From Agrococcus sp. SL85 (GTDB lineage: Bacteria; Actinomycetota; Actinomycetes; Actinomycetales; Microbacteriaceae): a DNA stretch of 64,000 nt. Within the stretch, counting starts at the first letter, position 1; each line of letters begins with the position of its first letter. A program made the position numbers and the translations under genes. Positions 1 through 17,941 of this stretch are shown one piece after another. Where the stretch lies: contig NZ_CP113066.1 of assembly GCF_026625845.1 (NCBI RefSeq), positions 1-64,000 on the forward strand, given 5' to 3'. Under the pieces are notes generated by a model. It searched no databases, was not told the origin of the DNA, and saw only the letters and a program-made list of their open reading frames with translations.

Positions 1-24
1 AGAACCACAAAGTGGACGCGAGCA
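1..24 (-). other. 3' arm of the pre-23S rRNA processing stem
   Basis: Seen: these 24 bases match bases 3258-3281 on the opposite strand, on the other side of the 23S gene, at 22 of 24 positions. In the transcript the two arms would pair with 22 Watson-Crick pairs, one G-U and one mismatch. Known: long helices that bring the ends of pre-23S together are RNase III substrates in bacteria. The arm lies about 16 bases past the mature 23S 3' end. The 5S gene expected next is outside the window. Confidence 0.75.
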
Positions 25-40
25 GCAAGCTCATGTTGTT

Positions 41-5083
<5,043 letters not shown>

Positions 5084-5236
5084 AGAAATGTTGCTGACCG
5101 ACCGGGGAAAAACCGGACGGCAGCGAGTTCGATCTGACAACAAGGATCGTCAACTGACAATCCATCATCATCCAAAGGAATCGTTGCGACCCCGAAAGGT
5201 CACGACGAGTAAAATTTGGCATTTGACATTGTGCAC

Positions 5237-5254
5237 GCTGTTGAGTTCTCAAGG
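5237..5254 (-). promoter_or_regulatory. rrn leader boxA-like antitermination site
   Basis: The transcribed strand reads CCTTGAGAACTCAACAGC about 155 bases upstream of 16S. This resembles actinobacterial rrn leader boxA regions (a TTTGAGAACTCAA-type core), where NusB/S10 and other Nus factors assemble to protect rRNA transcription from premature termination. The identification rests on motif similarity and position only. Confidence 0.55.
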
Positions 5255-5399
5255 ATCGGACGCTCTCGTGCTTTCCCTTCCGGGTCAGCGCCGAGGCAAC
5301 TTCTCAATCGTAACCACTTCTTCGTCGGTGTCAAATCGACACACCGTGCGGAGTGAAACTCACACCGGCTTTCCAGTTTCCGTTCGTGGCAACCTCGCT

Positions 5400-5427
5400 A
5401 GGTTACACGCTTCGGAGCGACTGTCAA
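5400..5427 (-). promoter_or_regulatory. rrn operon promoter
   Basis: On the minus strand a perfect -35 TTGACA (5422-5427) is separated by 16 bases from a -10 TAACCT (5400-5405). It lies about 320 bases upstream of the mature 16S 5' end, directly before the boxA-bearing leader. A consensus-quality -35 is rare in this GC-rich sequence, which supports a strong housekeeping-sigma promoter. Further upstream promoters are possible but I could not support one. Confidence 0.7.
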
Positions 5428-5732
5428 GTCGTCGTTCCGGCCGGGGCCGGCGAGTCGCCGAGGCGACTCCATGATCGATCGACAGCTGCCGACCATGCGT
5501 TCCGCACGTTCATCGTTGAAGTGGTTTGTCACCATACCCGCGTCATCGAGCGCCACGCAATCAGCGTGTCGCCTCTCGGCGGGGAGGTGGTCCCTCTTGA
5601 TCCGCTGGCCTCTCCGGCCCGGCGTCTTTGGGGTGACGAGGAGATACGTTACATGGCTGGCGGCGCCTGGCCGCAAACGGCGCGCATCCCGGGCGTGTCG
5701 CCCTGGCCTCCGCCTATCGCCGGATGCGGGAA
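5428..5732. other. gap between rrn promoter and tyrS, nothing recognised
   Basis: About 300 bases with no convincing gene, tRNA or repeat. The stretch may hold upstream activating sequence or a second rrn promoter. A weak TAACGT near 5648-5653 on the minus strand lacks a good -35 partner, so I do not call it. Confidence 0.4.
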
Positions 5733-5752
5733 CGGGGGCCCTCAGGCCCCCG
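5733..5752 (-). terminator. hairpin enclosing the tyrS stop codon
   Basis: A perfect 8-bp inverted repeat, CGGGGGCC and GGCCCCCG, with a 4-base loop that contains the tyrS TGA. There is no T-tract, but many actinobacterial terminators lack one. It marks the end of the arg-tyrS transcript and shields it from the rrn promoter region. Confidence 0.6.
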
Positions 5753-7040
5753 CGTCGATCCCCGCCAGCGTCTTCTTGCCGCGCCGCAGCACGGCGAAGC
5801 GCCCGTGGAGCAGCCTGCCCTCGAGCGTGGCCGCCGCATCGTCGATGCGCTCGTTGTTCACCGACACGCCTCCCTGCCCGATCGCGCGCCTGCCGTCCGA
5901 CAGCGAATCGACGAGCCCGGTCTCCAGCAGCAGCTGCAGCACGGGAGCGTCGGGCGTCGCCGTCGCCTGCTTGTCCAGCGAGACCACCGCCGCCTCGAGC
6001 GTGCCCGCGTCGAGCGCCGCCAGATCCCCCGAGCCGAACAGCGCCTGCGATGCCGCGATCGCCTGCTCGGTGGCCTGCGCGCCGTGGATGAACGCCGTGG
6101 CCTGGAGCGCGAGCTCGCGCTGCGCCTCGCGGCGGAAGGGCGCCTCGGCCGTCGCGGCCTCGAGCTCGTCGATCCGCGACTTCGGCAGGAACGTGAACGC
6201 CTTCAGCAGGTCGACCACGATCGCGTCGTCGACGTTGAGCCAGAACTGGTACATCGCGTACGGCGTCGTGAGCGCGGCGTCGAGCCACACGGCGTTGCCC
6301 TCGCTCTTGCCGAACTTGCGACCGTCGGCGTCGGTGATGAGCGGCACGCCGATCGCGTGCGCGTGCACGCCCTCCGCCTTGCGGATCAGCTCGGTGCCGG
6401 CGGTGAGGTTGCCCCACTGGTCGCTGCCGCCGGTCTGCAGCACGCAGCCGTAGGAGCGATGCAGCTCGAGGAAGTCCATGCCCTGCAGCACCTGGTAGCT
6501 GAACTCGGCGAACGAGATGCCCTCGTCGCTCGCCATGCGAGCCGCGACCGCGTCCTTCCGCAGCATCGTGCCGACGCGGAAGTGCTTGCCGATCTCGCGC
6601 AGGAAGTCGACCGTCGAGAGCGGCGCCGTCCAGTCGAGGTTGTTCACGAGGCGCATCGCGCTGTCGCCCTCGGCCGAGAGGAAGCGCGAGACCTGCGCCT
6701 GCAGGTACGTCACCCACTCCGCGACGGTCTCGCGCGCGTTGAGCGTGCGCTCGCTCGTGGGCTTCGGGTCGCCGATGAGGCCGGTCGAGCCTCCGACGAG
6801 CGCGAGCGGTCGGTGGCCGGCGAGCTGGAGGCGGCGCATGAGGATGAGCTGCACGAGGTTGCCGAGGTGCAGGCTCGGCGCCGTCGGGTCGAAGCCGCAG
6901 TAGAACGCGATCGGCTCGCCGCCGAGCAGCTCCCGCAGGGCCTCGGGGTCGGTCGAGACGTGCACCGAGCCGCGATAGACCAGCTCGTCCCAGACGTTGT
7001 CGAACGACGGGTCGAGCTGGATGGGGGCGATCTCGGTCAC
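5742..7040 (-). CDS. tyrS: tyrosyl-tRNA synthetase
   Basis: Charges tRNA-Tyr with tyrosine in the cytoplasm. The protein has 432 residues, normal for the family. Seen: a class I Rossmann core with the HIGH-type HLGN at residues 58-61, the KMSKS-type KFGKS at 242-246, the GSDQWGN tyrosine/tRNA region near 205-211, and a C-terminal S4 RNA-binding domain from about residue 365. The ATG start leaves 20 bases after argH, so it is probably the last gene of the arg transcript. The pheST-arg-tyrS order is common in actinobacteria. The frame is intact. Confidence 0.97.
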   Translation of the reverse strand: MTEIAPIQLDPSFDNVWDELVYRGSVHVSTDPEALRELLGGEPIAFYCGFDPTAPSLHLGNLVQLILMRRLQLAGHRPLALVGGSTGLIGDPKPTSERTLNARETVAEWVTYLQAQVSRFLSAEGDSAMRLVNNLDWTAPLSTVDFLREIGKHFRVGTMLRKDAVAARMASDEGISFAEFSYQVLQGMDFLELHRSYGCVLQTGGSDQWGNLTAGTELIRKAEGVHAHAIGVPLITDADGRKFGKSEGNAVWLDAALTTPYAMYQFWLNVDDAIVVDLLKAFTFLPKSRIDELEAATAEAPFRREAQRELALQATAFIHGAQATEQAIAASQALFGSGDLAALDAGTLEAAVVSLDKQATATPDAPVLQLLLETGLVDSLSDGRRAIGQGGVSVNNERIDDAAATLEGRLLHGRFAVLRRGKKTLAGIDAGA

Positions 7041-7060
7041 CCGACGAACCTACCGGAGGA

Positions 7061-10374
<3,314 letters not shown>

Positions 10375-10385
<11 letters not shown>

Positions 10386-11544
10386 ATGCGGAGTTCTCGT
10401 GCACGTAGTCGTGGGTCAGGTCGTTCGTGCGGATCGTCGCCGAGGCCGAGCCCGCGTGCAGCTCGATGCGGATGCGCGTCGCGCGCGGCGAGAGGTCGAC
10501 CTCCTCGCGCGGGCGGTCGGGCTCCCCCGCGTGGCACACGCGCACGCCGTTGAAGGAGACGTCGACCGCGTACGGGTCGAAGGCGGCATCGGTCGTGCCG
10601 ATCGCCGCGAGCACGCGACCCCAGTTGGGGTCGTTGCCGAAGATCGCGGCCTTGAAGAGGTTGGAGCGGGCCACGGAGCGGCCGACGACGACCGCGTCGT
10701 CCTCGCTCGCCGCGCCGACGACCTCGATCGCGATGTCGTGGCTCGCGCCCTCCGCGTCGACCTGCAGCTGCGCCGCGAGGTCGTCGCACACCGCGGTCAC
10801 GGCGGCGGTGAGGGCCGCCTCGTCGGGCTCGGCGCCCGAGGCACCCGAGGCGAGCAGCCACACGGTGTCGTTCGTCGACATGCAGCCGTCGGAGTCGAGG
10901 CGGTCGAAGGTGCGGGCGGTGGCCGCCCGCAGGGCGCGATCGAGCGCGTCGGGCGCCGCGACCGCGTCGGTCGTGAGCACGACGAGCATCGTGGCGAGGC
11001 CGGGGGCGAGCATCCCCGCGCCCTTGGCCATGCCGCCGACCGTCCATGCGCGCCCGTCGACGTCGCCGCCGGCGACCGCCTGCTTCGGCACGGAGTCGGT
11101 GGTCATGATGGCGCGCGCGGCGTCCTGGCCGCCCTCGGTCGAGAGCGCCTCCGCAGCGAGGTCGACGCCGCGCAGCACCGCCGCGCGGAAGGCCTCGTCG
11201 CCGACGCCGATGAGGCCCGTCGAGGCGACCTGCACCTCGATCGCGCCGATGCCGAGCCGCTCGGCGACGCGCTCAGCCGTGCGGTGCGTGGTCTGGAAGC
11301 CGAAGGATCCGGTGAAGCAGTTGGCGCCGCCGGAGTTGAGCACGACGGCGCGCGCGGCGCCGCCGGCCATCGCCTGCTGGCTCCAGAGCACCGGGTTGGC
11401 CTTCGCGCGGTTCGACGTGAAGACCGCCGCCGCCGCGTCGAGCGGCCCGTCGTTCACGACGAGCGCGACGTCCTTCGCGCCGGACGACTTCACGCCAGCC
11501 GCGACGCCCGCCGCACGGAAGCCCGCGGCGGCCGTCACGCTCAC
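10375..11544 (-). CDS. argJ: bifunctional glutamate N-acetyltransferase / ornithine acetyltransferase
   Basis: Recycles the acetyl group from N-acetylornithine to glutamate. The bifunctional form can also use acetyl-CoA. 389 residues. The precursor self-cleaves before a threonine: the motif KGAGMLAP (174-181) is followed by ATM, making Thr185 the likely nucleophile of the beta chain. The C-terminus ends in the family-typical [10 protein letters not shown]. The ATG overlaps the argC stop by four bases. The stop lies within the start of argB. Having argJ means a separate argE is not needed. Confidence 0.96.
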
Positions 11545-12587
11545 GGGGCGACCCCGTCGATCGTGAGGCCGAGGTGCTCCTCGAGGCCGAGGGCGATGTT
11601 GGCCGACTGGATCGCGGCGCCCGCCGTGCCCTTGCCGAGGTTGTCGATCGCGGCGATCGCCACGACGCGGCCCGCGGCCTCGTCGACGCCGACGCCGATC
11701 TGCACGGCGTTCGTGCCGAGCACATCTGCCGTCCGCGGGTACTGGCCCGCGGGCAGCACGTGCACGAAGCGCTCGTCGTCGTACTCGCCCACCCAGGCCG
11801 AGCGGACCTCCTCGGGGCTGGCATCGGCGATGAGCGGCGCCGTGACGGCGGCGAGGATGCCGCGCGACATGGGCACGAGCATGGGCGTGAAGGAGTGGCG
11901 CACCTCCGGCGCGCCGACGTGGCGCAGGTTCTGCGCGATCTCCGGCAGGTGGCGGTGGGTGCCGCCCACGCCGTACGCGTTCGCCGAGCCGAGGAGCTCG
12001 GAGGCGAGCAGCGAGACCTTCGCCGCCCGGCCGGCGCCCGAGGGGCCGACCGCGAGCGTCGAGACGAGGTCGCCGGGATCGACGAGGCCGGCCGCGATGC
12101 CCGGGGCGATCGCGAGCGTCACCGCCGTCGCGTTGCAGCCGGGCACCGCGATGCGGCGGGCCGCGCGCAGCTCGCGACGCTGGCGGCCGCCGTCGGCGAG
12201 GATGAGCTCGGGCATGCCGTAGGGCCAGGTGCCCGCGTGCTCGGTGCCGTAGAAGGCCGTCCAGTCCTCGGCGCGCTCGAGCCGGTGGTCGGCGCCCGCG
12301 TCGACGACGAGCGTCGACTCCGGCAGCCGCGCCGCGATCGCCCCGGAGTGGCCGTGCGGCAGCGCGAGGAAGACGACGTCGTGGCCTGCCAGCACCTCCG
12401 CGGTGGTCTCCTGGAAGGTCAGCGACGCGAGGGAGCGCAGGTTGGGATGCACGGCGACGAGGGGCTGCCCGGCGTTCGAGTGCGCCGTGACGGTGCGCAC
12501 CTCGAGCTCGGGGTGCTGCGCCAGCAGGCGCAGCAGCTCGCCCCCGGCGTACCCGCTCGCGCCAGCGACGGCGACGGAGAGGCTCAT
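11541..12587 (-). CDS. argC: N-acetyl-gamma-glutamyl-phosphate reductase
   Basis: NADPH-dependent reduction of N-acetylglutamyl phosphate to the semialdehyde. 348 residues. The Rossmann motif GASGYAG is at 9-15 and the catalytic cysteine lies in VPGCNAT (Cys151). First gene of the arg run C-J-B-F-H. It starts only 10 bases after the stop of the SIMPL-domain gene upstream. I found no clear ArgR operator in that short gap, so transcription may begin upstream of or inside the SIMPL gene. Confidence 0.96.
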   Translation of the reverse strand: MSLSVAVAGASGYAGGELLRLLAQHPELEVRTVTAHSNAGQPLVAVHPNLRSLASLTFQETTAEVLAGHDVVFLALPHGHSGAIAARLPESTLVVDAGADHRLERAEDWTAFYGTEHAGTWPYGMPELILADGGRQRRELRAARRIAVPGCNATAVTLAIAPGIAAGLVDPGDLVSTLAVGPSGAGRAAKVSLLASELLGSANAYGVGGTHRHLPEIAQNLRHVGAPEVRHSFTPMLVPMSRGILAAVTAPLIADASPEEVRSAWVGEYDDERFVHVLPAGQYPRTADVLGTNAVQIGVGVDEAAGRVVAIAAIDNLGKGTAGAAIQSANIALGLEEHLGLTIDGVAP

Positions 12588-12597
12588 GCCCTCCAGG

Positions 12598-13263
12598 CTA
12601 TCTGCCTGCGGCGTCCCCTCCGGTCGCGAAGGTCGCCTCGACGTGCGCCTCGACCTCGAGCTCGCCCGCCTGGAGCTCCACCGATCCCCCTGCGGGCGCC
12701 CCCGCCATCATCACGTCGTGCACGCGGTGCTTGGGGCTCGGACCGGATCCGAACGGGCTCGGCTCGCGCACCTCGACGACGCGCACCTCGCCGATCGCGG
12801 CGGCGCGCGCGTAGTCCTGAGCGCGCTCGACGGCGTCGGCGACGGCGTCCGCGCGGGCGCCGCGCGCGAGCTCGCGCCGGGTCGGCTCGGTCAGCCTCCA
12901 CTCGATGTCGCCCACCTCGAGGACAGGGTCGCCGCCGAGCGCCGCGATCCATCGGCCCAGCGCGTCGAGGTCGATGAACGTCGCGGTGACGCTCGCCGCC
13001 GCGGCGTAGACGAGGCGGGGCGCCTTGTCGTCGCCGCGCCACTCGCGGTGGTGCGAGAGCCAGACGCGATCGGCGTGCCACGACTCGGCCGCGCCGGCGG
13101 CGACGAGCTCCTTGACCTCCGCGACGACGCGCGCGTGCGCCTCCTGCACCGTCGCCATCGCGTCGGCGGGCGTCTCCGTCTGCCAGCGCGACTGCACCGT
13201 GAGCTCCGCGCGCTCGGCGGCGGCGCGGCGGGACCCCGTCCCCTGGACCGTGATGTGCACCAT
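12598..13263 (-). CDS. SIMPL (DUF541) domain protein, cytoplasmic
   Basis: 221 residues. The N-terminus [11 protein letters not shown] and the alternating strand/helix pattern fit the SIMPL/DUF541 family, whose biochemical role is not established. Most family members are periplasmic or exported. This one has no signal peptide or membrane segment, so it is probably cytosolic. It sits between pheT and argC, 10 bases before argC, and may be co-transcribed with arg. A large hairpin at 13286-13317 separates it from pheT. I propose no specific function. Confidence 0.75.
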   Translation of the reverse strand: MVHITVQGTGSRRAAAERAELTVQSRWQTETPADAMATVQEAHARVVAEVKELVAAGAAESWHADRVWLSHHREWRGDDKAPRLVYAAAASVTATFIDLDALGRWIAALGGDPVLEVGDIEWRLTEPTRRELARGARADAVADAVERAQDYARAAAIGEVRVVEVREPSPFGSGPSPKHRVHDVMMAGAPAGGSVELQAGELEVEAHVEATFATGGDAAGR

Positions 13264-13285
13264 GCGACCGGATGCTAGCGGCGGC

Positions 13286-13317
13286 GCCTGCGACCGCCCT
13301 GGCGGGCGGCCGCAGGC
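13286..13317 (-). terminator. terminator hairpin after pheT
   Basis: A long inverted repeat: GCCTGCG, one mismatch, CCGCCC, loop TGGC, GGGCGG, one base, CGCAGGC. About 13 paired bases just downstream of the pheT stop (13337) and upstream of the SIMPL gene start (13263). No T-tract. It probably ends the pheST transcript. Confidence 0.75.
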
Positions 13318-13336
13318 CGGGCCGGGAGCGTCGTGC

Positions 13337-15810
13337 CTAGTCGCGGAGCCGCGCGCCGTGGCGCTCGGCCGCGACGGCGACGCCCGAGAGCTTCGCCTCG
13401 GTCGCCTCGGCAGCGGTGAGCGTGCGGTCGGCGGCGCGGAAGCGGAGCGCGAACGTCAGCGACTTCTCGCCCTCGCCGAGGCCCGCGCCCCGGTAGTCGT
13501 CGACGAGCGCGATGTGCTCGAGCAGCGCGCCGGCGCCCTCGCGCACGGCGGTGAGGACCTGCCCGGCGGGGACCGCCGCGGGCACGACGAGCGAGAGGTC
13601 CTGCGTCGCCGCCGGCACGGGCGCGATCCGCAGCGTGTCGAGGCCCACGCGCGCCGCGGCGATGATCGCGCCGAGGTCGAGGCTCCGCGACCGCGACGAC
13701 GCGCGGCAGGTCGGCCGCCTCGGCGACGGCCGGCAGCAGGCTCGCCCGCGACGCCGACGACCGCGCCGTCGACGAGCAGGCTCGGCCGTGCGACCGGGGT
13801 GCAGCCACGGCCGCTCCGCCTGCCGCAGGCTCGAGCGCGAGGCCCGCGGTGCGCGCGACGCGCTCGGCCACCTCGACGGCGTCGGCGAGCCCGTAGCGCA
13901 CCGCGGCGACGCCGGGCTGCTTGCGGACGCGCTCGCCGAGCAGCACCGCCGCGAGGCGCAGCGGCTGCTCGGGCAGGCGGTCGAGCGCCTCGAGCACGTC
14001 GTCGCTCGGGCGGCCCGCGGCCTCGGGCAGCGCCTCGGTGCCGTGGCCCTCGGTCGCGAGGAAGGCGTGGCCGATCTCGAAGAGCGCGAGGTCGGTCAGG
14101 CCACGACCCAGGTTGCGGTGGGCGGTGTCGAGCATCCCGGGGACGAGCGCGGTGCGCAGCCAGGGGCGCTCGCCGTCGAGGGGGTTCTCGAGGCGCACGG
14201 GCTCGTCGCCCGCGAGCCGCGCCTGCGCCTCGGTGACGAAGGGCGCCACGAGCACCTCGGTGAGGCCCGCGGCGGCGAGGCCGTCGGCGACGCGGCGGCG
14301 GAGCCGCTGCGCGCGGGTGTGGCCCCGACCCGGCGGGGCGACCGGGAGGACGGCGGGGATGCGGTCGAAGCCCACGACGCGCGCGACCTCCTCCACGAGG
14401 CCCTCGCGGTCGACGAGGTCGGGGCGCCACGACGGCGGCACGACGACCCACGACGCGCCGTCCTCCTCGACCGCCGCACCGATGCGCTCGAGCGCGTCGC
14501 GCGCCTCGGCGTCGAGGTAGTCGGCGCCGGTGTGGGCGCGCCAGTAGCCGACCGGGATGGCGATCGGCTCGCGCGCGGCCACCTCGCCGACGCGCGCGCC
14601 GAGCGCGTCGAGCGTGCCGCCCGCGAGCTCGACGAGCAGGCTGGGCGACGCGCGCCGCCGCCGCGTCGGCGACCGCGGGGTCGACGCCGCGCTCGAAGCG
14701 CTTCGAGGCCTCCGAGAACAGCTTGTGCCGGCGCGCGGTGCGGCCGATCGAGACGCCGTCGAAGGTCGCCGCCTCGATGAGCACGTCGGTCGTCGCCGAG
14801 CCGATCTCGGTCTCGGCGCCGCCCATGACGCCCGCGAGGCCGATCGCGCCGCGGTCGTCGGTGATGACGAGGTCCTCGGGGTGCAGGGCGCGGTCGACGC
14901 CGTCGAGCGTCGTGAGCCGCTCCCCCTGCTGCGCGCGGCGCACGCCGAGGCCGCCGCGGAGCGTGCCGAGGTCGTAGCCGTGGATCGGCTGGCCGAGCTC
15001 GAGCATGACGTAGTTCGTGATGTCGACCGGGAGCGAGATCGAGCGGATGCCCGCGAGCCGCAGGCGCGCCGCGAGCCAGCCGGGCGTCGCGCGGCCGGGG
15101 TCGATGCCGCGCACGACCCGCACGACGAAGCGCGAGCAGCCGACGCGACCGCGGATGGGCGCGTCGTCGTCGATCGCGACGGGGAAGCCGCGGCCCTCTC
15201 CCGCGTCGACCGCCGCCGGGTCGCGGAAGGCCTGCCCGGTGGCGGAGGCGACCTCGCGCGCGATGCCGCGGAGCGAGAGCGCGTAGCCGCGGTCGGGCGT
15301 GACGTTGATCTCGACGGCCTGGTCGTCGAGGCCGAGGATCGCGAGGGCGTCCTCGCCGACCTCGCCGGGGATCCCGAGCTGGTCGAGCCGCATGATGCCG
15401 TCGTGGTCGTCGCCGAGCCCGAGCTCGCGCTCGGAGGCGATCATGCCGTCGGAGACGTGGCCGTAGGTCTTGCGCGCGGCGATCTCGAAGCCGCCGGGCA
15501 GCGCGGCGCCCGGGAGCGTCACGACGACGCGGTCGCCCTCGACGAAGTTCAGCGCGCCGCAGACGATGCCGCGGACGCCGCCGTTCGCCTCGCCGACGTC
15601 GACCTGGCACCAGCGGATCGTCTTGCCGTTCTTCTGCGGCTCCGCCTCGATCGAGAGGACCCTGCCGACGACGATCGGCCCGCGGAGGTCGCCGCCGTGC
15701 ACGGCCTCCTCCTCGAAGCCGACGCGCACGAGGGTCGCGTGGAGCCACGCGGCGGCGTCCTCCGTGGGGACGTCGACGTGGTCGCGGAGCCAGGAGAGCG
15801 GGATGCGCAT
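13337..15810 (-). CDS. pheT: phenylalanyl-tRNA synthetase beta subunit, frame broken five times as read
   Basis: Beta subunit of the (alpha-beta)2 PheRS. It recognises tRNA-Phe and edits mischarged Tyr. In order: an N-terminal tRNA-binding OB domain (from [12 protein letters not shown]), a B3/4 editing domain, B5, a class II-like core, and a C-terminal anticodon-binding FDX domain. As read, five single-base insertions split it across all three frames: near 14640, 13804, 13780, 13740 and 13682. Removing them gives exactly 823 codons (822 residues), normal for the family. Four insertions sit inside an AGCT site (see findings). The fifth restores the conserved LHPGR motif. pheT is essential, so sequencing error is far likelier than decay. 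The start is one base after pheS. Confidence 0.93.
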
Positions 15811-15811
15811 C

Positions 15812-16858
15812 TCAGATCACCATCCCGAACTGCTCGGTGAAGCGGACGTCGCCCTCGATCATGTCGCGCATGTCGTCGAGCTGGTAGCGGAACTGGAGGG
15901 TGCGCTCGATGCCCATGCCGAACGCGAAGCCCGAGTACACCTCAGGGTCGACGCCGGCGGCGCGGAGCACGTTGGGGTTGACCATGCCGCAGCCGCCCCA
16001 CTCGACCCAGCGCGGGCCGCCGCGCATGCCGGGGTGCCACACGTCCATCTCGGCGCTCGGCTCGGTGAACGGGAAGTAGTTGGGGCGCAGGCGGATGCGC
16101 GCCTCCTCGCCGAACATCTGGCGGGCCAGGTGCTCGAGCGTGCCGCGCAGGTGGGCCATGGTGATGCCCTCGTCGACGGCGAGGCCCTCGAGCTGCGTGA
16201 AGACGGGCAGGTGCGTGGCGTCGATGTCGTCGGTGCGGTAGACGCGGCCGGGCGCGACGACGTACACGGGCAGCTCGCGCGTGAGGAGCGAGCGGATCTG
16301 CACGGGGCTCGTCTGGGTGCGGAGCACCAGGTGGCGGTCGGCGGGCGCGACGTAGAAGGTGTCTGACTCGCTGCGCGCCGGGTGGTCGGGGTCGACGTTC
16401 AGGGCGTCGAAGTTGTACCACTCGTGCTCGAGCTCGGGGCCCTCGGCGATCTCCCAACCCATGCCGACGAAGACGTCGCCCATCTCGTCCATGAGCATCG
16501 TGAGCGGGTGGCGGCCGCCGGGTCGCTGGAGGCGCGGGAGCGCGGTGACGTCGACGCGCTCGGCCTCGAGCTGCACCGCCTGCTCGGCGGCCTCGAGCTC
16601 GGCCAGCCGCGCCGCGATCGCGGCGCCGACCTGCTGGCGACCGCCGCCGATCAGCTGCCCTGCCGCCTTCCGGTCCTCCGGGGCGATGTCGCGGAGCGAG
16701 GCGTTGAGCGCGGCGAGCTCGCTGCCCTGGCCGTTGTGCTGGCCCTTCGCGGCCTGCAGCTCGGCGGTGGTCTGGGCGGCCTCGATCGCGCTGAGCGCCG
16801 CGGCCACCGCGGCGTTGACGCGCGCGCCGAGGTCGGCGGAGGTGTCGGGGGGAGTCAC
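15812..16858 (-). CDS. pheS: phenylalanyl-tRNA synthetase alpha subunit
   Basis: Catalytic subunit of PheRS, class II. 348 residues. An N-terminal coiled-coil arm (about 1-95) contacts tRNA. The class II core follows, with substrate-site segments such as HPARSES near 176-182 and a motif 3 GMGIER near 326-331. The start is GTG at 16856-16858. The stop is one base from the pheT ATG, so the pair is an operon. The frame is intact, in contrast to pheT next door. Confidence 0.97.
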   Translation of the reverse strand: MTPPDTSADLGARVNAAVAAALSAIEAAQTTAELQAAKGQHNGQGSELAALNASLRDIAPEDRKAAGQLIGGGRQQVGAAIAARLAELEAAEQAVQLEAERVDVTALPRLQRPGGRHPLTMLMDEMGDVFVGMGWEIAEGPELEHEWYNFDALNVDPDHPARSESDTFYVAPADRHLVLRTQTSPVQIRSLLTRELPVYVVAPGRVYRTDDIDATHLPVFTQLEGLAVDEGITMAHLRGTLEHLARQMFGEEARIRLRPNYFPFTEPSAEMDVWHPGMRGGPRWVEWGGCGMVNPNVLRAAGVDPEVYSGFAFGMGIERTLQFRYQLDDMRDMIEGDVRFTEQFGMVI

Positions 16859-16905
16859 CCGACGATCCTATCGACGGGCGGGGCCCGGGAGCCCGCTGCG
16901 ACGAC

Positions 16906-16937
16906 AGAGGGCGGGCACCTCTCGGTGCCCGCCCTCT
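16906..16937 (-). terminator. terminator after the glu transporter operon
   Basis: A perfect 14-bp stem (AGAGGGCGGGCACC paired with GGTGCCCGCCCTCT) with a TCTC loop, lying 18 bases after the gluD stop and before pheS. This is one of the strongest hairpins in the window and probably ends the gluABCD transcript. Confidence 0.85.
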
Positions 16938-16954
16938 CTGCCGCCACGCTTCGC

Positions 16955-17941
16955 TCAGCGCGGATGGCCTCCACCGTCGGGATCGTGATCGGAGGCTCGG
17001 CCGGTGAGCCCGAGCGTGCCTCCGCCGCCGACGACGTTGCCGGTGTTCGCGTCGACGCCGCGCTGCGTCAGCAGGAGCTGCGTGTCGGTCGCGCCGCCTG
17101 CGTTGCCGGGGCGCGTGCCGCCCGCCGCCTTGGGGCCGGCCGCCGAGCGACGCTGCACGACCGTCGCGAGCCACGACAGCAGCAGGCAGATGGCGATGTA
17201 GATGGCGCCGACGACGATGGTCGACTGGATGATCGGCCGGTCGAGGGTCGCGGCCGAGCCGAGCCGCTTCGCGATGAAGAGGAGCTCGGGGTAGGTGATG
17301 ATGAAGCCGAGCGCGGTGTCCTTCAGCGTCACGACGAGCTGCGCGATGATCACGGGCAGCATCGACCGGATCGCCTGCGGCAGCAGGATGAGGCGCATGA
17401 CGCCGGACTTCCGGAGGCCGATCGCGTAGCCCGCCTCCTTCTGCCCCCTCGGCAGGGCCTCGACGCCGGCGCGGATGACCTCCGCGAGCACCGAGCCGTT
17501 GTATGCCACGAGCGCGATGACGACCGCCCAGTACGGCGGGAGCCTCGGCCCGAGCACCGGCAGCGCGTAGTAGAGCAGCATCATGAAGATGAGCACGGGG
17601 ATCGCGCGGAGCACCTCGGTGACCACGGCGGCCGGCACTCGGACCCACCGGTGGTCGGAGAGGCGCGCGATCGCGAGCACGAGGCCGAGCACCAGCGCAC
17701 CGACGGCCGCGACCGCGAACGCGCCCAGCGTCGCGCCGAGGCCCGTGAGGATCTGCTCCCAGATCGTCTGGTAGGCGAACGCCTCCCACTTGCTGGCGCT
17801 GAACTGGCCCGTGACGGCCATGCGCCACGCGATCCAGCCGAGCGCCGCGAGCACGGCGGCGACGGTGACGACGCCGAGGATGCGGTTGCGCGCGACGGCC
17901 CGGGGGCCGGGCACGTCGTAGAGGACGGAGGCCTGGCTCAT
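16955..17941 (-). CDS. gluD: amino acid ABC transporter permease (GluD type)
   Basis: Second membrane subunit of a polar amino acid (glutamate-like) importer. 328 residues. After a cytoplasmic N-terminus come about five to six membrane segments and the HisM/GlnP-type permease signature with the EAA loop (GQKEAGYAIGLRKSG). A C-terminal tail of about 60 residues rich in G, T and A follows the last segment. The ATG overlaps the gluC TGA (ATGA). Substrate is inferred from family and gene order only. Confidence 0.88.
   Translation of the reverse strand: MSQASVLYDVPGPRAVARNRILGVVTVAAVLAALGWIAWRMAVTGQFSASKWEAFAYQTIWEQILTGLGATLGAFAVAAVGALVLGLVLAIARLSDHRWVRVPAAVVTEVLRAIPVLIFMMLLYYALPVLGPRLPPYWAVVIALVAYNGSVLAEVIRAGVEALPRGQKEAGYAIGLRKSGVMRLILLPQAIRSMLPVIIAQLVVTLKDTALGFIITYPELLFIAKRLGSAATLDRPIIQSTIVVGAIYIAICLLLSWLATVVQRRSAAGPKAAGGTRPGNAGGATDTQLLLTQRGVDANTGNVVGGGGTLGLTGRASDHDPDGGGHPR

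Noticed and set aside
13337..15810. pheT as a true pseudogene
   Set aside because: pheS is intact and PheRS is essential. The reading frames join perfectly once five bases are removed.
16859..16905. T-box or other riboswitch ahead of pheS; the same was considered for tyrS
   Set aside because: The upstream gaps are too short and lack the T-box core or any known riboswitch motif.
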